Notes under the pieces: generated by a model
What the model was told of the DNA's origin: nothing
Database searches by the model: none
The model's input: the letters and a program-made list of their open reading frames with translations, nothing else
Translations under genes and position numbers: made by a program
Origin: Candidatus Tectomicrobia bacterium
Lineage (GTDB): Bacteria; UBA8248
Length of the DNA stretch: 59,892 nucleotides
Assembly (NCBI GenBank): GCA_016192135.1
Contig: JACPUR010000015.1
Coordinates: 1 to 59,892, forward strand
Reading direction: 5' to 3'
Shown: one piece after another, positions 31,539 through 39,419 of the stretch
Position numbering within the stretch: the stretch's first letter is position 1
Layout of the letters: each line of letters begins with the position of its first letter

Positions 31539-32938
31539 CGCGCCGCCCCCCGCTCCGCGCCGCCCTGCTCTCGATGCACACCGACCCCCTCGCCCCCCTG
31601 GGCGGCGACGTGACCGGGGGGATGAACGTCTACGTGCGCGAGATCGCCCGCGCGCTGCCCGCCCTCGGGGTGGAAGCCGACGTCTTCACCCGGGCGCAGG
31701 ACGCGGCGTCCCCCGCCGTGGAGGCGATCGCCCCGGGCGCCCGGCTCGTCCGCCTCCCCGCCGGCCCGCGCCGCCCCCTCCACAAGAACCTCCTGCTCCC
31801 CCACGCCCGGGCCTTCGCGGCGGCGGCCGCGGCCTTCGCCGGGAAGGAAGGCGGGGAATACGGCCTCCTCTCCTGCCACTACTGGCTCTCGGGAGCGGCG
31901 GGCGAATACCTGGCGCGCGAGTGGCGCGTTCCCCTCGCGCTGCGCTTCCACACCCTGGCCCGGCAGAAGAACGCCCGGCTCGCCGCCGGGGAGGAGAAGG
32001 AGACGCCCGCCCGCGCCCGCGCCGAAGCCAGGCTCGCCCGGCGGGCGGACCTGATCCTCGTCTCCTCGGGCGACGAGGCCCGCTTCCTCCAGGCGCGGCT
32101 CGGGGCGCCGGAGGAGCGCATCCGCATCGTCCCCTGCGGGGTGGACACGGCGCTCTTCTCCCCCGTCCCGCGCGCGCGGGCGAGGGCGCGCCTCGGGCTG
32201 CCGGACGGGACGCGGATCATCCTGAGCGTGGGGCGGGTCGAGCCCGTGAAGGGGCTGGACCGGCTGCCAGAAGCGCTGGCCCTCCTCCGCCGCGAGCGGC
32301 CCGATCTTCCCCTGCTCGCCCTCCACGTGGGCGGGGAGCTCAAGCCCGGCCGGAAAGGGCGGGGAGCGGCCGGGCTCCGCCCGGAGGACTTCGCCTCCTC
32401 CCGCCAGCGGGCCGAGGCTGGGCGCGTGCTCGCGCGCGCCCGGGCGCTCGGGGTGGAGGGGAGCCTGCGCTTCCTCGGGGCGAGGCCCCAGGCGGAGCTG
32501 CCGCTCTTCTATTCGGCGGCGGACGCCCTGGCCGTCCCCTCGCGGCTGGAGTCCTTCGGCCTGGTGGCCCTCGAGGCGGCGGCGTGCGGGCTCCCGGCGG
32601 CGGCCTTCCGGGCGGGGGGAATCCCCCAGGCCATCGCCCACCGGCGGACGGGCCTCCTCGTCCCGGAGGGAGATGCCGGGGCCTTCGCCCGGGCGCTTCT
32701 GCGGCTCCTGGAGGATGAGGCGCTCCGGGAGGGGATGGGGCGCGAGGCGCGGCGCCGGGCGCGGGGGTTCGGGTGGGAGGAGATCGCCCGGCGGGAGGCG
32801 CGGGCCTGGAGCGGGCTGCTCCGCCGCGCGGGGAATGGCGGAAAGGGGAGCGCGCGGGGGGAGCGGCGGCGGCCGCTCGCCGCCCGGCGCGCCCCATTGG
32901 CGAAACAGGGGGCGGAACAGGGGAAGGAGGGCACGTGA
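31535..32938 (+). CDS. GT4-family glycosyltransferase (MshA/sucrose-phosphate-synthase-like)
   Basis: A 467-residue GT-B glycosyltransferase. The opening LLSMHTDPLAPLGGDVTGGMNVYVREIARALP closely follows MshA-type enzymes. Acceptor and donor sites include IRIVPCGVDTALF, ILSVGRVEPVKGLDRLPEAL and the E-x7-E-like SRLESFGLVALEAAACGLP. The last 40 residues are a basic tail. It would transfer a sugar from a nucleotide donor. Being followed by a PIG-L deacetylase (overlap GTGA), it recalls the first two steps of mycothiol or bacillithiol synthesis, but no ligase is present. Confidence 0.85.
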   Translation: MTRRPPLRAALLSMHTDPLAPLGGDVTGGMNVYVREIARALPALGVEADVFTRAQDAASPAVEAIAPGARLVRLPAGPRRPLHKNLLLPHARAFAAAAAAFAGKEGGEYGLLSCHYWLSGAAGEYLAREWRVPLALRFHTLARQKNARLAAGEEKETPARARAEARLARRADLILVSSGDEARFLQARLGAPEERIRIVPCGVDTALFSPVPRARARARLGLPDGTRIILSVGRVEPVKGLDRLPEALALLRRERPDLPLLALHVGGELKPGRKGRGAAGLRPEDFASSRQRAEAGRVLARARALGVEGSLRFLGARPQAELPLFYSAADALAVPSRLESFGLVALEAAACGLPAAAFRAGGIPQAIAHRRTGLLVPEGDAGAFARALLRLLEDEALREGMGREARRRARGFGWEEIARREARAWSGLLRRAGNGGKGSARGERRRPLAARRAPLAKQGAEQGKEGT

Positions 32939-33621
32939 GCCGGTCGGAGTTCGAGAACGTCCTGGTGATCATCGCGCACCCGGACGACGCCGAGCTGGGG
33001 GCGGGCGGGAGCATCGCCCGCTGGGTGCGGGACGGCGCGGTGGCGCGCGTCATCGTATGCACGAACGGGGACAAGGGGACGAAGGAGGGCCTGAGCCCCC
33101 TCAAGCTGGCCCAGATCCGGGAGGCGGAGCAGCTCGCGGCGTCCCGGGCGCTCGGGGTGAAGGAGACGATCTTCCTGCGCCACCGGGACGGGGAGCTCGA
33201 GGACGACCGGGCCTTCCGCAACCAGATCGCGTTTCTCATCCGGCACTTCAAGCCGGACACCATCGTGACCCACGATCCCTGGCGGCCCCACTACCAGCAC
33301 CCGGACCACCAGGCGGTGGGCCACGCCGTCTTCAAGGGCGTCGTCTACGCGCGGGACGACAACTTCCTGCCCGAGCTGGGCCTGGCGGGCATCCGCGCCC
33401 ACCACACGAACGCCCTCCTCTACACCAACGCCTTCACCCCCAATTTCTTCGTGGACATCGAAGGGGTCTTCGAGCAGAAGATCAAGGCCATCGGCTGCCA
33501 CAGGTGCCAGATCCCGAACCTGCCCGCCACCGCGCGGCGCGTCCGCCAGCGGTGCGAGGAGACGGGCCGGCTGGCCGGGATGCGGCTGGCCGAGGCCTTC
33601 ACCATCACGCGGATGCGCTGA
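32935..33621 (+). CDS. PIG-L/LmbE-family N-acetylglucosaminyl deacetylase
   Basis: A 228-residue zinc hydrolase. It has the canonical HPDDAELGAGGSI motif, with VTHDPWRPHYQHPDHQAVG supplying the later His ligands. The family removes acetate from N-acetylglucosaminyl conjugates (MshB, BshB, PIG-L). It starts at GTG 32935 overlapping the glycosyltransferase stop, so both are probably translated together and act in series: glycosylation, then de-N-acetylation. The next gene, nagZ, begins 5 bp after its stop. Confidence 0.88.
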   Translation: MSRSEFENVLVIIAHPDDAELGAGGSIARWVRDGAVARVIVCTNGDKGTKEGLSPLKLAQIREAEQLAASRALGVKETIFLRHRDGELEDDRAFRNQIAFLIRHFKPDTIVTHDPWRPHYQHPDHQAVGHAVFKGVVYARDDNFLPELGLAGIRAHHTNALLYTNAFTPNFFVDIEGVFEQKIKAIGCHRCQIPNLPATARRVRQRCEETGRLAGMRLAEAFTITRMR

Positions 33622-33626
33622 CCGCC

Positions 33627-34751
33627 ATGCCGAACGCGACCTCCCGGGAGAGGGCCGGGCAGCACCTCATCGGCGGCTTCCCGGGGACGGCCCCACCGCC
33701 CCCGCTGCTGGAGCGGATCGCGGCGGGGCGGCTCGGCGGCGTCATCCTCTTCAAGCGGAACATCGAGAGCGCGGGCCAGCTCCTCGAGCTGACCCACGCC
33801 CTCCAGCGGGCGGCGGCGGGGGCGCCCCTGGGGCTCCCGCTCCTCGTGGCCATCGACCAGGAAGGGGGGCGGGTGAGCCGCCTCTCGGGAGACTTCACCC
33901 TCCTCCCCCCGGCGCGGAACCTCGGCCGGCTGGGCGACGCGGCCCTGGCGCGGGAGGCGGCGCGGGCCGTGGGGCGGGAGCTGCGGGCCGCGGGGGTGAA
34001 CCTGAATTTCGCGCCGGTGCTCGACCTCCTGACCAACCCCGGGTGCGCCGTCATCGGGGACCGCGCCTTCGGGGACGACCCCGAAACGGTCTCGGCGCTG
34101 GGCGCGGCCTTCATCGCGGGGCTGCAGGAAGCCGGGGTGGCGGCCTGCGCGAAGCATTTCCCCGGCATCGGGAGCATGGCGCCCGACCCGCACGAGACGC
34201 TGCCCTCCTCCCCCCTCGGCCTGGACGACCTGCGCGGGCGGGAGCTCATCCCCTTCCGGCGGGCTTTCGCGCCCGGGGCGGACGCGGCGTCCGCGATGGC
34301 GGCCCACGCCCTCTTCCCCCGGATCGACGCGGAGCGCCCGGCCAGCCTCTCCCCGCGCTTCCTGCGGGATCTTCTGCGGGGCGAGATGGGCTATGGGGGG
34401 CTCATCGTGACGGACGACCTGGAGATGGGGGCGATCCCGGATCCGGTCGCCGCCGCCTGGGAAAGCCTCCTCGCCGGGGCGGACCTGGCCCTCATCTGCC
34501 ACAACGAGGAGATGCAGGAACGCGCCTGGGGCCGGATCGAGGAGGGCCTCCGGAGGGAGGAGATCGCGCCGGAGGCGCAGCGGAGCTCCCTCCGCCGCAT
34601 CGAGGCGGCCAAGGCACGCTACGCGCCCCCGGCACGGGATTTCGTGCGGCCGGGCGACCTCGCCCGCCGCCACCGCGAGCGGGAGGCGGTGGTGGGCTGC
34701 GCCGCCCACCGCGCGGTCCGCGAAAAAGTGACCCAGATCACATTTGGCTGA
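33627..34751 (+). CDS. nagZ: Beta-N-acetylhexosaminidase (GH3)
   Basis: A 374-residue GH3 enzyme without signal peptide. It has AIDQEGGRVSRL, KHFPGIG followed by DPHETLP (the Asp-His general acid/base pair on the mobile loop of NagZ) and VTDDLEMGAI with the nucleophile Asp. NagZ removes GlcNAc from anhydro-muropeptides in the cytoplasm. Together with the AmgK-like kinase this makes a credible peptidoglycan recycling set. The final residues (VREKVTQITFG) overlap a CRP-like palindrome at DNA level. Confidence 0.88.
   Translation: MPNATSRERAGQHLIGGFPGTAPPPPLLERIAAGRLGGVILFKRNIESAGQLLELTHALQRAAAGAPLGLPLLVAIDQEGGRVSRLSGDFTLLPPARNLGRLGDAALAREAARAVGRELRAAGVNLNFAPVLDLLTNPGCAVIGDRAFGDDPETVSALGAAFIAGLQEAGVAACAKHFPGIGSMAPDPHETLPSSPLGLDDLRGRELIPFRRAFAPGADAASAMAAHALFPRIDAERPASLSPRFLRDLLRGEMGYGGLIVTDDLEMGAIPDPVAAAWESLLAGADLALICHNEEMQERAWGRIEEGLRREEIAPEAQRSSLRRIEAAKARYAPPARDFVRPGDLARRHREREAVVGCAAHRAVREKVTQITFG
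34724..34745. promoter_or_regulatory. CRP-like palindrome at the 3' end of nagZ
   Basis: AGTGA-CCCAGA-TCACA (34727-34742) with flanking A and T runs matches the TGTGA-N6-TCACA CRP half-sites at 9 of 10 positions. It lies inside the nagZ coding end and 235-250 bp before the response-regulator start, so it may be fortuitous. Downstream, 34752-34976 is AT-richer and holds a CGGCGAA-A-TTCGCCG inverted repeat (34793-34807) and a TAGAAT near 34849 that could be a -10. Confidence 0.35.
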
Positions 34752-34976
34752 GTCCGATTTTTCCCGAGGGATTTTTTTCGCCGCCCCCCGGTCGGCGAAA
34801 TTCGCCGAATTCGAAGGCGCCAACAATGTGAACAGACCGTCAAATGGTGTAGAATCCATGCGGATGGGCCGCGCCTGTGCCCCCGCGACTTCGACCTTCA
34901 ACGCTGAAAAAGTAAACGGGCCAGCCGATGTGGCCTGATTTTCAGACTCGGACCTCTTCTTCCCGGTAGCCCGGCC

Positions 34977-35363
34977 GTGGCCAAGATTCTCATCGCCGAC
35001 GACGACGCGACCCTGCGGGACATGCTCCGCACCGCCTTCGAGCGGACCGGCCACGAGGTTTCCTTCTCGGAGAGCGCGGACGAGACGATCGGCTTGGTCC
35101 GGGAGGGCTTGTTCGATCTCTTGGTCCTGGACATCTCGCTGCCGGGGAAGTCCGGGCCCGAGATTCTCTCCCAGCTCAAGCTGGAGAACGCCCTCATCCC
35201 CCCCACCATGATCCTGAGCTCGAAGGTATCGCACGATCTGGTGCACGAGTGCCTGGAGGCGGGGGCGAAGGACTTCGTCATCAAGCCCTTCAACATGCCC
35301 GTGCTGATCCAGCGGGCCGCCAGGCTCATCGAGAAGAACTGGAAGCCCCCCGTCCGGCGCTGA
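34977..35363 (+). CDS. Stand-alone response-regulator receiver protein
   Basis: A 128-residue CheY-like receiver: IADDDATLRD (acidic pocket), LLVLDISLPGKSG (phospho-acceptor Asp), MILSSK (switch Ser) and DFVIKPFNM (Lys-Pro). There is no output domain, so it acts by protein contact after phosphorylation by an unlinked kinase. Start GTG 34977. Its stop abuts the stop of the convergent ychF gene within a single TGATCA hexamer (35361-35366). Confidence 0.9.
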   Translation: MAKILIADDDATLRDMLRTAFERTGHEVSFSESADETIGLVREGLFDLLVLDISLPGKSGPEILSQLKLENALIPPTMILSSKVSHDLVHECLEAGAKDFVIKPFNMPVLIQRAARLIEKNWKPPVRR

Positions 35364-36431
35364 TCAGACGTTGAAGCGGATGTTGAGGATGTCGCCGTCC
35401 TTGACGGCGTAGTCCTTCCCCTCGAGGCGGAGCGCGCCCTTTTCGCGGGCCGCCGCGATCGAACCCGCCTTCATGAAGTCCTCGTAGGAGACGACCTCGG
35501 CCCGGATGAAGCCGCGCTCGAGATCGGAGTGGATGCTGCCCGCGGCCCTGAGAGCGGCGTCCCCGCGGCGGATGGGCCAGGAGCGCACCTCGTCCTCCCC
35601 CACGGTCAGGAAGCAGATGAGGCCCAGGAGCGCGAAGGAGGCCCTCACCACCCGGTCGCGCGCCGGGCGCTCGAGGCCGTAGCCCGAGAGGAAGTCCGCC
35701 TTCTCGGCCTCGGGGAGCTGGGCGAGCTCCTCCTCGAGCCGCGCGCACAGCACGACGGCGCCCTCCTCCGCCACCCCCAGCGCGGAGGCGGGCTTCGCGA
35801 TGTCCTCCTCTCCCGCGTTCACGGCCACGAGCAGGGGCTTGCCGGAGAGGAAGCCGAAGCCGCGCAGGCGGTGGGCCTCGTCCTCCGTGAGGTCCACCGA
35901 GGAGACGGGCCGTCCCTCGTCCAGGGCGGCCTGGACGCGCTTGAGCGCCGCCAGCTCGGCCGCCTCGGCGGGGTCCTTCTTGAGGGCCACGCTCCGCTCG
36001 AGGCGCTCGAGCCGCCGCTCCGCCACGGCCATGTCGCGCAGGACGAGGTCGAGCCGGACATCCGCCAGGTCCCGCGCCGGGTCCACGCTCCCCTTGGGGT
36101 GAGGGACGCCGGGATCGCCGAAGGCGCGCACCACGAGGAGCAGGGCGTCCGCGCCCTGCAGGGAGGCCGGGATGGCGTCCGCGCCGCGCTTGGCGCCCCC
36201 GCCCTCCTCGGAGCCCAGGCCGGGCACGTCGGCGAAGTCGACCGTGGCGTAGGTTTTCTTCTTGGGCTTGAAGATGGCGGCGAGGGCGTCCACCCGCGGG
36301 TCCGTCACCTGGGCCACGCCCACGTGAAGCTGCCCGCCGCCGTAGGCGCCGGTGCGGGCCGCTCCGCCGGTCAGCGCGTTGAAGAGGGTGGTCTTTCCGC
36401 TCGCGGGCAGGCCGATGATGCCGATTTTCAA
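35364..36431 (-). CDS. ychF: YchF-type ribosome-associated P-loop ATPase
   Basis: A 355-residue OBG-family P-loop ATPase: IIGLPASGKTTLFNALTG (Walker A), VDFADVPGL (Walker B/G3), a coiled-coil insert around residues 130-200 and a C-terminal TGS domain (GDAALRAAGSIHSDLERGFIRAEVVSYEDF, KDGDILNIRFNV). YchF uses ATP rather than GTP and is linked to ribosomes and redox stress. The start is TTG 36431 (TTG-AAA-ATC) behind GGAGGAGG. The standard G4 motif NKxD is altered (AVNAGEED), as expected for this subfamily. Confidence 0.92.
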   Translation of the reverse strand: MKIGIIGLPASGKTTLFNALTGGAARTGAYGGGQLHVGVAQVTDPRVDALAAIFKPKKKTYATVDFADVPGLGSEEGGGAKRGADAIPASLQGADALLLVVRAFGDPGVPHPKGSVDPARDLADVRLDLVLRDMAVAERRLERLERSVALKKDPAEAAELAALKRVQAALDEGRPVSSVDLTEDEAHRLRGFGFLSGKPLLVAVNAGEEDIAKPASALGVAEEGAVVLCARLEEELAQLPEAEKADFLSGYGLERPARDRVVRASFALLGLICFLTVGEDEVRSWPIRRGDAALRAAGSIHSDLERGFIRAEVVSYEDFMKAGSIAAAREKGALRLEGKDYAVKDGDILNIRFNV

Positions 36432-36531
36432 CGGAGGCGCCTCCTCCGGACCGGACCCATCGGGTCCGCCGGAAAGGCGCGAGTGTAGGAAGGCGGGGAA
36501 GCAGGGTCAAGCCGGCCGCGGCCGGCCGGCG

Positions 36532-37314
36532 CTAGAGGCTCTCGCTCTGGTACGCCCCGGCCTCGAGGGCGTAGTCCCTCGCCTCGTCCAGCAGGCGGGC
36601 GAAGAGGTGCTCGGCCGAGACGCTGTCCCCCAGGCCGTAGGCCGACATGGACTCCGGGTGCCATTGCACGCCCATCACGAAGCGGCACGAGGCGCACTCG
36701 ATGGCCTCGATGACGCCGTCCGCGCTGCGGGCCGTGACGCGCATCCCGGGGCCGACTTCCTTCACGCTCTGGTGGTGGTGGCTGTTCACCAGGTGCGGCC
36801 CCCCGCCCAGGGTCTCCTCCAGGAAGGAGGGGAGGATCTCGATCGGATGGAAGGTGTAGGTGGCCCCCCTCCCGGGCCGGTGCGGCAGCGCGCCCCGGAC
36901 CTCGGCGGAGATGTCCTGCACGAGGGTGCCGCCGGTGGCCACGTTGATCACCTGCATCCCGCCGCAGATGCCCAGGATGGGCATGTCGCAGCTGAGCGCC
37001 CCGCGGCAGACGGCCAGCTCGAACTCCTCGCGCTTGGGGTTGAGCGGGCCGCAGTGCGGCAGGCGCTTCTCGCCATAGGTTTCCGGGCGGATGTCGTGCC
37101 CGCCGCCCGAGATGATGAGCGCGTCGATGCCGTCGAGGAAGGCCAGGGCGTCGGCCTCCTCCGTCACCGCGGGAAGCAGCAGCGGAACTCCTCCCGACTT
37201 CAGCACCGCCTGGATGTAGGCATCCATCAGATAGTGCCGATCCCTCATGCGGGGCTCGTCGGGGAACTCGCGCTGGTTGATGTCGCAGGTGATGCCGATT
37301 CGGGGGCGGGACAT
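36532..37314 (-). CDS. Gamma-glutamyl-gamma-aminobutyrate hydrolase-like (peptidase C26)
   Basis: A 260-residue class I glutamine-amidotransferase-fold hydrolase. The nucleophile Cys is in PILGICGGMQVIN, and the His-Glu pair in GVQWHPES. NSHHHQSV is also typical of the PuuD-like C26 group. It would cleave a gamma-glutamyl bond. ATG 37314 sits behind a strong GGAGGTGGAT; the longer opening from 37356 is not needed. Neighbours do not form a putrescine pathway, so the substrate is unassigned. Confidence 0.88.
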   Translation of the reverse strand: MSRPRIGITCDINQREFPDEPRMRDRHYLMDAYIQAVLKSGGVPLLLPAVTEEADALAFLDGIDALIISGGGHDIRPETYGEKRLPHCGPLNPKREEFELAVCRGALSCDMPILGICGGMQVINVATGGTLVQDISAEVRGALPHRPGRGATYTFHPIEILPSFLEETLGGGPHLVNSHHHQSVKEVGPGMRVTARSADGVIEAIECASCRFVMGVQWHPESMSAYGLGDSVSAEHLFARLLDEARDYALEAGAYQSESL

Positions 37315-37490
37315 ATCCACCTCCCAAGGAGGGCGGAAAATGAAGCAAAGAATCACAAAGCCATACCGATAGTAGTCCCTAACCGGCCACGGCGCCAGTG
37401 GGGAATATCACTGCAATGTTTCAAGATCATCAACGGAGGCGCCTGGACCTGTCTTCACCGGAGCCGTATAGTTCCGGCGGAGGTGAATCC

Positions 37491-37778
37491 GTGAAACGCC
37501 TGGTGCTGACCCGCCTCGTCCTCCCCATCCTCCTGGTGTGCGCGGCCCTGGCCGCTCCCTTCGTTTGGCTGCCGGAGGTCCCCGCCCCGGCGTCTCAGAA
37601 TGCTCCGGCCGGGAATCCGCGCCGTCCGGGCGCTTTCCAGGGCGCGATGACCCTGGGCTTCGCCCTCATCCTCGTCTCGGTGACCGCGGGAGGCGCCATG
37701 CTCTACCGCATCACCCGCGACCAGACGGCGAGCTGGCGGCGGCGCTTCGCCCCCAGGCGGCGGGGCGCCAAGGCCTAG
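37491..37778 (+). CDS. Small two-helix membrane protein
   Basis: A 95-residue protein starting at GTG 37491 behind GGAGGTGA. It has one membrane segment at about residues 5-22 (LVLPILLVCAALAAPFVWL), a proline-rich external loop and a second segment at about 47-67 (AMTLGFALILVSVTAGGAML), then a strongly basic tail (RRRFAPRRRGAKA), which would be cytoplasmic. I do not recognise the family. Confidence 0.55.
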   Translation: MKRLVLTRLVLPILLVCAALAAPFVWLPEVPAPASQNAPAGNPRRPGAFQGAMTLGFALILVSVTAGGAMLYRITRDQTASWRRRFAPRRRGAKA

Positions 37779-37971
37779 CTCGGGCCCCGCTCCTTTCTCA
37801 CTCATCGGCCTCCGGATTTTTTTCTTTAGCGCCCGCGGGCGCCTGAGCCTCGCCCGCCCCGGGCCGGCCTCTTTCCCCAGCGCCCCCCTTTCGCGCAGGT
37901 GATTTCCCACCTTGCCGCGAATCCGCCCGGCGGCGATATTTGCGCCGGACATTTTAGCGGACATTCAAACC

Positions 37972-37987
37972 GGCTGTCCTGACAGCC
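37972..37987. repeat. Perfect 7-bp hairpin before a small ORF
   Basis: GGCTGTC-CT-GACAGCC, 25 bp before the small ORF at 38012. No U tract, so not an obvious terminator. The surrounding 37779-38011 shows no other gene. Confidence 0.5.
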
Positions 37988-38011
37988 TGTCCCATCAAGG
38001 GAGCAGGAATC

Positions 38012-38125
38012 ATGAAGCTCTTTTTGGGAATCAGTGGAATGGCATTCCTCGTTTATCTCGTGATGGCGACTCGGAACGAGATGACGAAAATTCTCCCCGG
38101 CTGGAACATACGAAGCTGGGACTGA
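38012..38125 (+). CDS. Possible 37-residue membrane miniprotein
   Basis: ATG 38012 is preceded by GGGAGCAGGAATC. The peptide MKLFLGISGMAFLVYLVMAT followed by RNEMTKILPGWNIRSWD has one hydrophobic segment and a short polar, Trp-containing tail, a layout common in small membrane proteins. The region is less GC-biased than its neighbours. Without a homologue the coding status is uncertain. Confidence 0.35.
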   Translation: MKLFLGISGMAFLVYLVMATRNEMTKILPGWNIRSWD

Positions 38126-38145
38126 AGGCAGGGCCCGCTGGGGCC

Positions 38146-38601
38146 TCACTCCTCCCGCACCCGCCCCCGGCCCCGCTTGACGGCCGAGCGTTCCTTCTTC
38201 CCGCGCAGGCGGCGCTCCTTGGAGGCGGCGGTCGCCCGGGTCTTCCTGCGGGGCTTGGGCGGCGCGGCGACCCTCCGGATCATCTCCGCGAGCTTCTCGA
38301 GGCAGTCCCGCGCGTTGCGCTCCCGGCTGCGGAAGCGCTGGGACTGGAGGACGAGGTCCCCCTCCTTCGTCACCCGCCCCCCGTAGCGCGCGAGAAAGCG
38401 CTCGCGCACCTCCCCCGGCAGGCTGGGCGACTCCGTCACCCGCCAGCGGAGCACAGCTTTCGTCTCCACCTTGTTCACGTTCTGGCCGCCCGGGCCCCCG
38501 CTCCGGGCGTAGGTGATCTCGAACTCCGAGAGGGGGATGGAGAGGCGGGGGGAGACGGAGAGGCGCTTGGCGTCGGTAAGGACTCGATCAGGAGTTGGCA
38601 T
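38146..38601 (-). CDS. arfB: Alternative ribosome-rescue peptidyl-tRNA hydrolase ArfB
   Basis: A 151-residue protein with the catalytic GGQ in YARSGGPGGQNVNKVETKAVLRW and a basic, disordered C-terminal tail (RKTRATAASKERRLRGKKERSAVKRGRGRVREE) that threads into the empty mRNA channel. This is the ArfB/YaeJ layout: rescue of stalled ribosomes rather than stop-codon recognition. ATG 38601 overlaps the end of the RAYT gene by 14 bp on the same strand. Confidence 0.92.
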   Translation of the reverse strand: MPTPDRVLTDAKRLSVSPRLSIPLSEFEITYARSGGPGGQNVNKVETKAVLRWRVTESPSLPGEVRERFLARYGGRVTKEGDLVLQSQRFRSRERNARDCLEKLAEMIRRVAAPPKPRRKTRATAASKERRLRGKKERSAVKRGRGRVREE

Positions 38602-39149
38602 CTGGAGAATTCAGGGCGAGGCGGGCGGGATGATTCTCATCCTGGAGCCATTGTACGGGATTATGGCGGACATATTCACGGGCGCGCGCCAACTCCCGTT
38701 CATCCCGGACAACTCTCTCGTAATAATTCCGCTGCCAGAGGGGAATACCAGGGGATTTTCGGAAGATATTGATTCGGCGAGTTGCGGAGGATTTGAACCC
38801 GGCGATGAATGAACCCAACGACTTGGGCGCCCGGTGGGGTGGATTTTGTAGGGGCGCACGGCCGTGCGCCCCTACAGGAGCAAGGCGCAGGATGACGATC
38901 CCGTGCAAATGATTCGGCATGACAATGAAAGGATCCAATTCCATCTCTTGGCGGATGAATGCTGAGCGCGTCCACTCTTCACCAACAATCCGGCCAATTT
39001 CGTTCAGCCGCATTTTCTTATTCGTGACCTCTCCGAAAATGCACTCCCTTCCCTGGGTGCACACTGTGACGAAACACCCCCGGTCCCGAATAATCGTACC
39101 CCTTCAGCCGGATTGAGCGGCGGCGATGACGGTCCGGATGAAAGGGCAT
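38588..39149 (-). pseudogene. Frameshifted REP-associated tyrosine transposase (RAYT)
   Basis: A Y1/HUH transposase. In one frame ATG 39149 gives a basic N-terminus and IRLKGYDYSGPG; at about 39077-39074 two nucleotides are missing, and the protein continues in another frame with FVTVCTQGRECIFGEV. It then has FIVMPNHLHGIVIL (HUH histidines), SLGSFIAGFKS, LWQRNYYERVVRDEREL and REYVRHNPVQW. The total length of 562 nt is not a multiple of three. The linker after the HUH motif encodes VGAHGRAPLQ, which is the dispersed GTAGGGGCG palindrome lying inside the gene (38848-38875). It is either decaying or mis-assembled at one point. Confidence 0.8.
38848..38875. repeat. GTAGGGGCG palindrome, copy E (inside the RAYT gene)
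   Basis: A perfect 28-bp palindrome with core CACGGCCGTG, in frame within the transposase linker. It is identical to copy F upstream of the gene. Confidence 0.85.
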
Positions 39150-39179
39150 GATCTCCCCACGGCGCAAGGGTTTGCCCTG

Positions 39180-39207
39180 GTAGGGGCGCACGGCCGTGCG
39201 CCCCTAC
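39180..39207. repeat. GTAGGGGCG palindrome, copy F (upstream of the RAYT gene)
   Basis: A perfect 28-bp palindrome identical to copy E, 31 bp before the inferred RAYT start codon. The rest of 39208-39419, up to the caiB-like stop, shows nothing else recognisable. Confidence 0.85.
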
Positions 39208-39419
39208 ATAGCGGCATCTTACGGCAAGGCGGCCAAATTTCGCGCGCTTCCACGAACCAGCGCGAAATTGGACGAAATTGCGGTAGCGGACTTTCTGCTC
39301 TCACGGCCCATATTGGGGGATCGCCGCCGGGATGGGCCCGGGGGCGGGAGAGGAGGGCTTGGTCCTGAACCGTAACGCTTAGTAACGGGAATTGAATGGA
39401 AAAAGCCGTTTTTTTTGGA

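Noticed and set aside
27939-33621. A mycothiol or bacillithiol biosynthesis operon
   Set aside because: MshA-like and MshB-like genes are present, but no MshC/BshC ligase is encoded and the other genes point to amino-sugar recycling.
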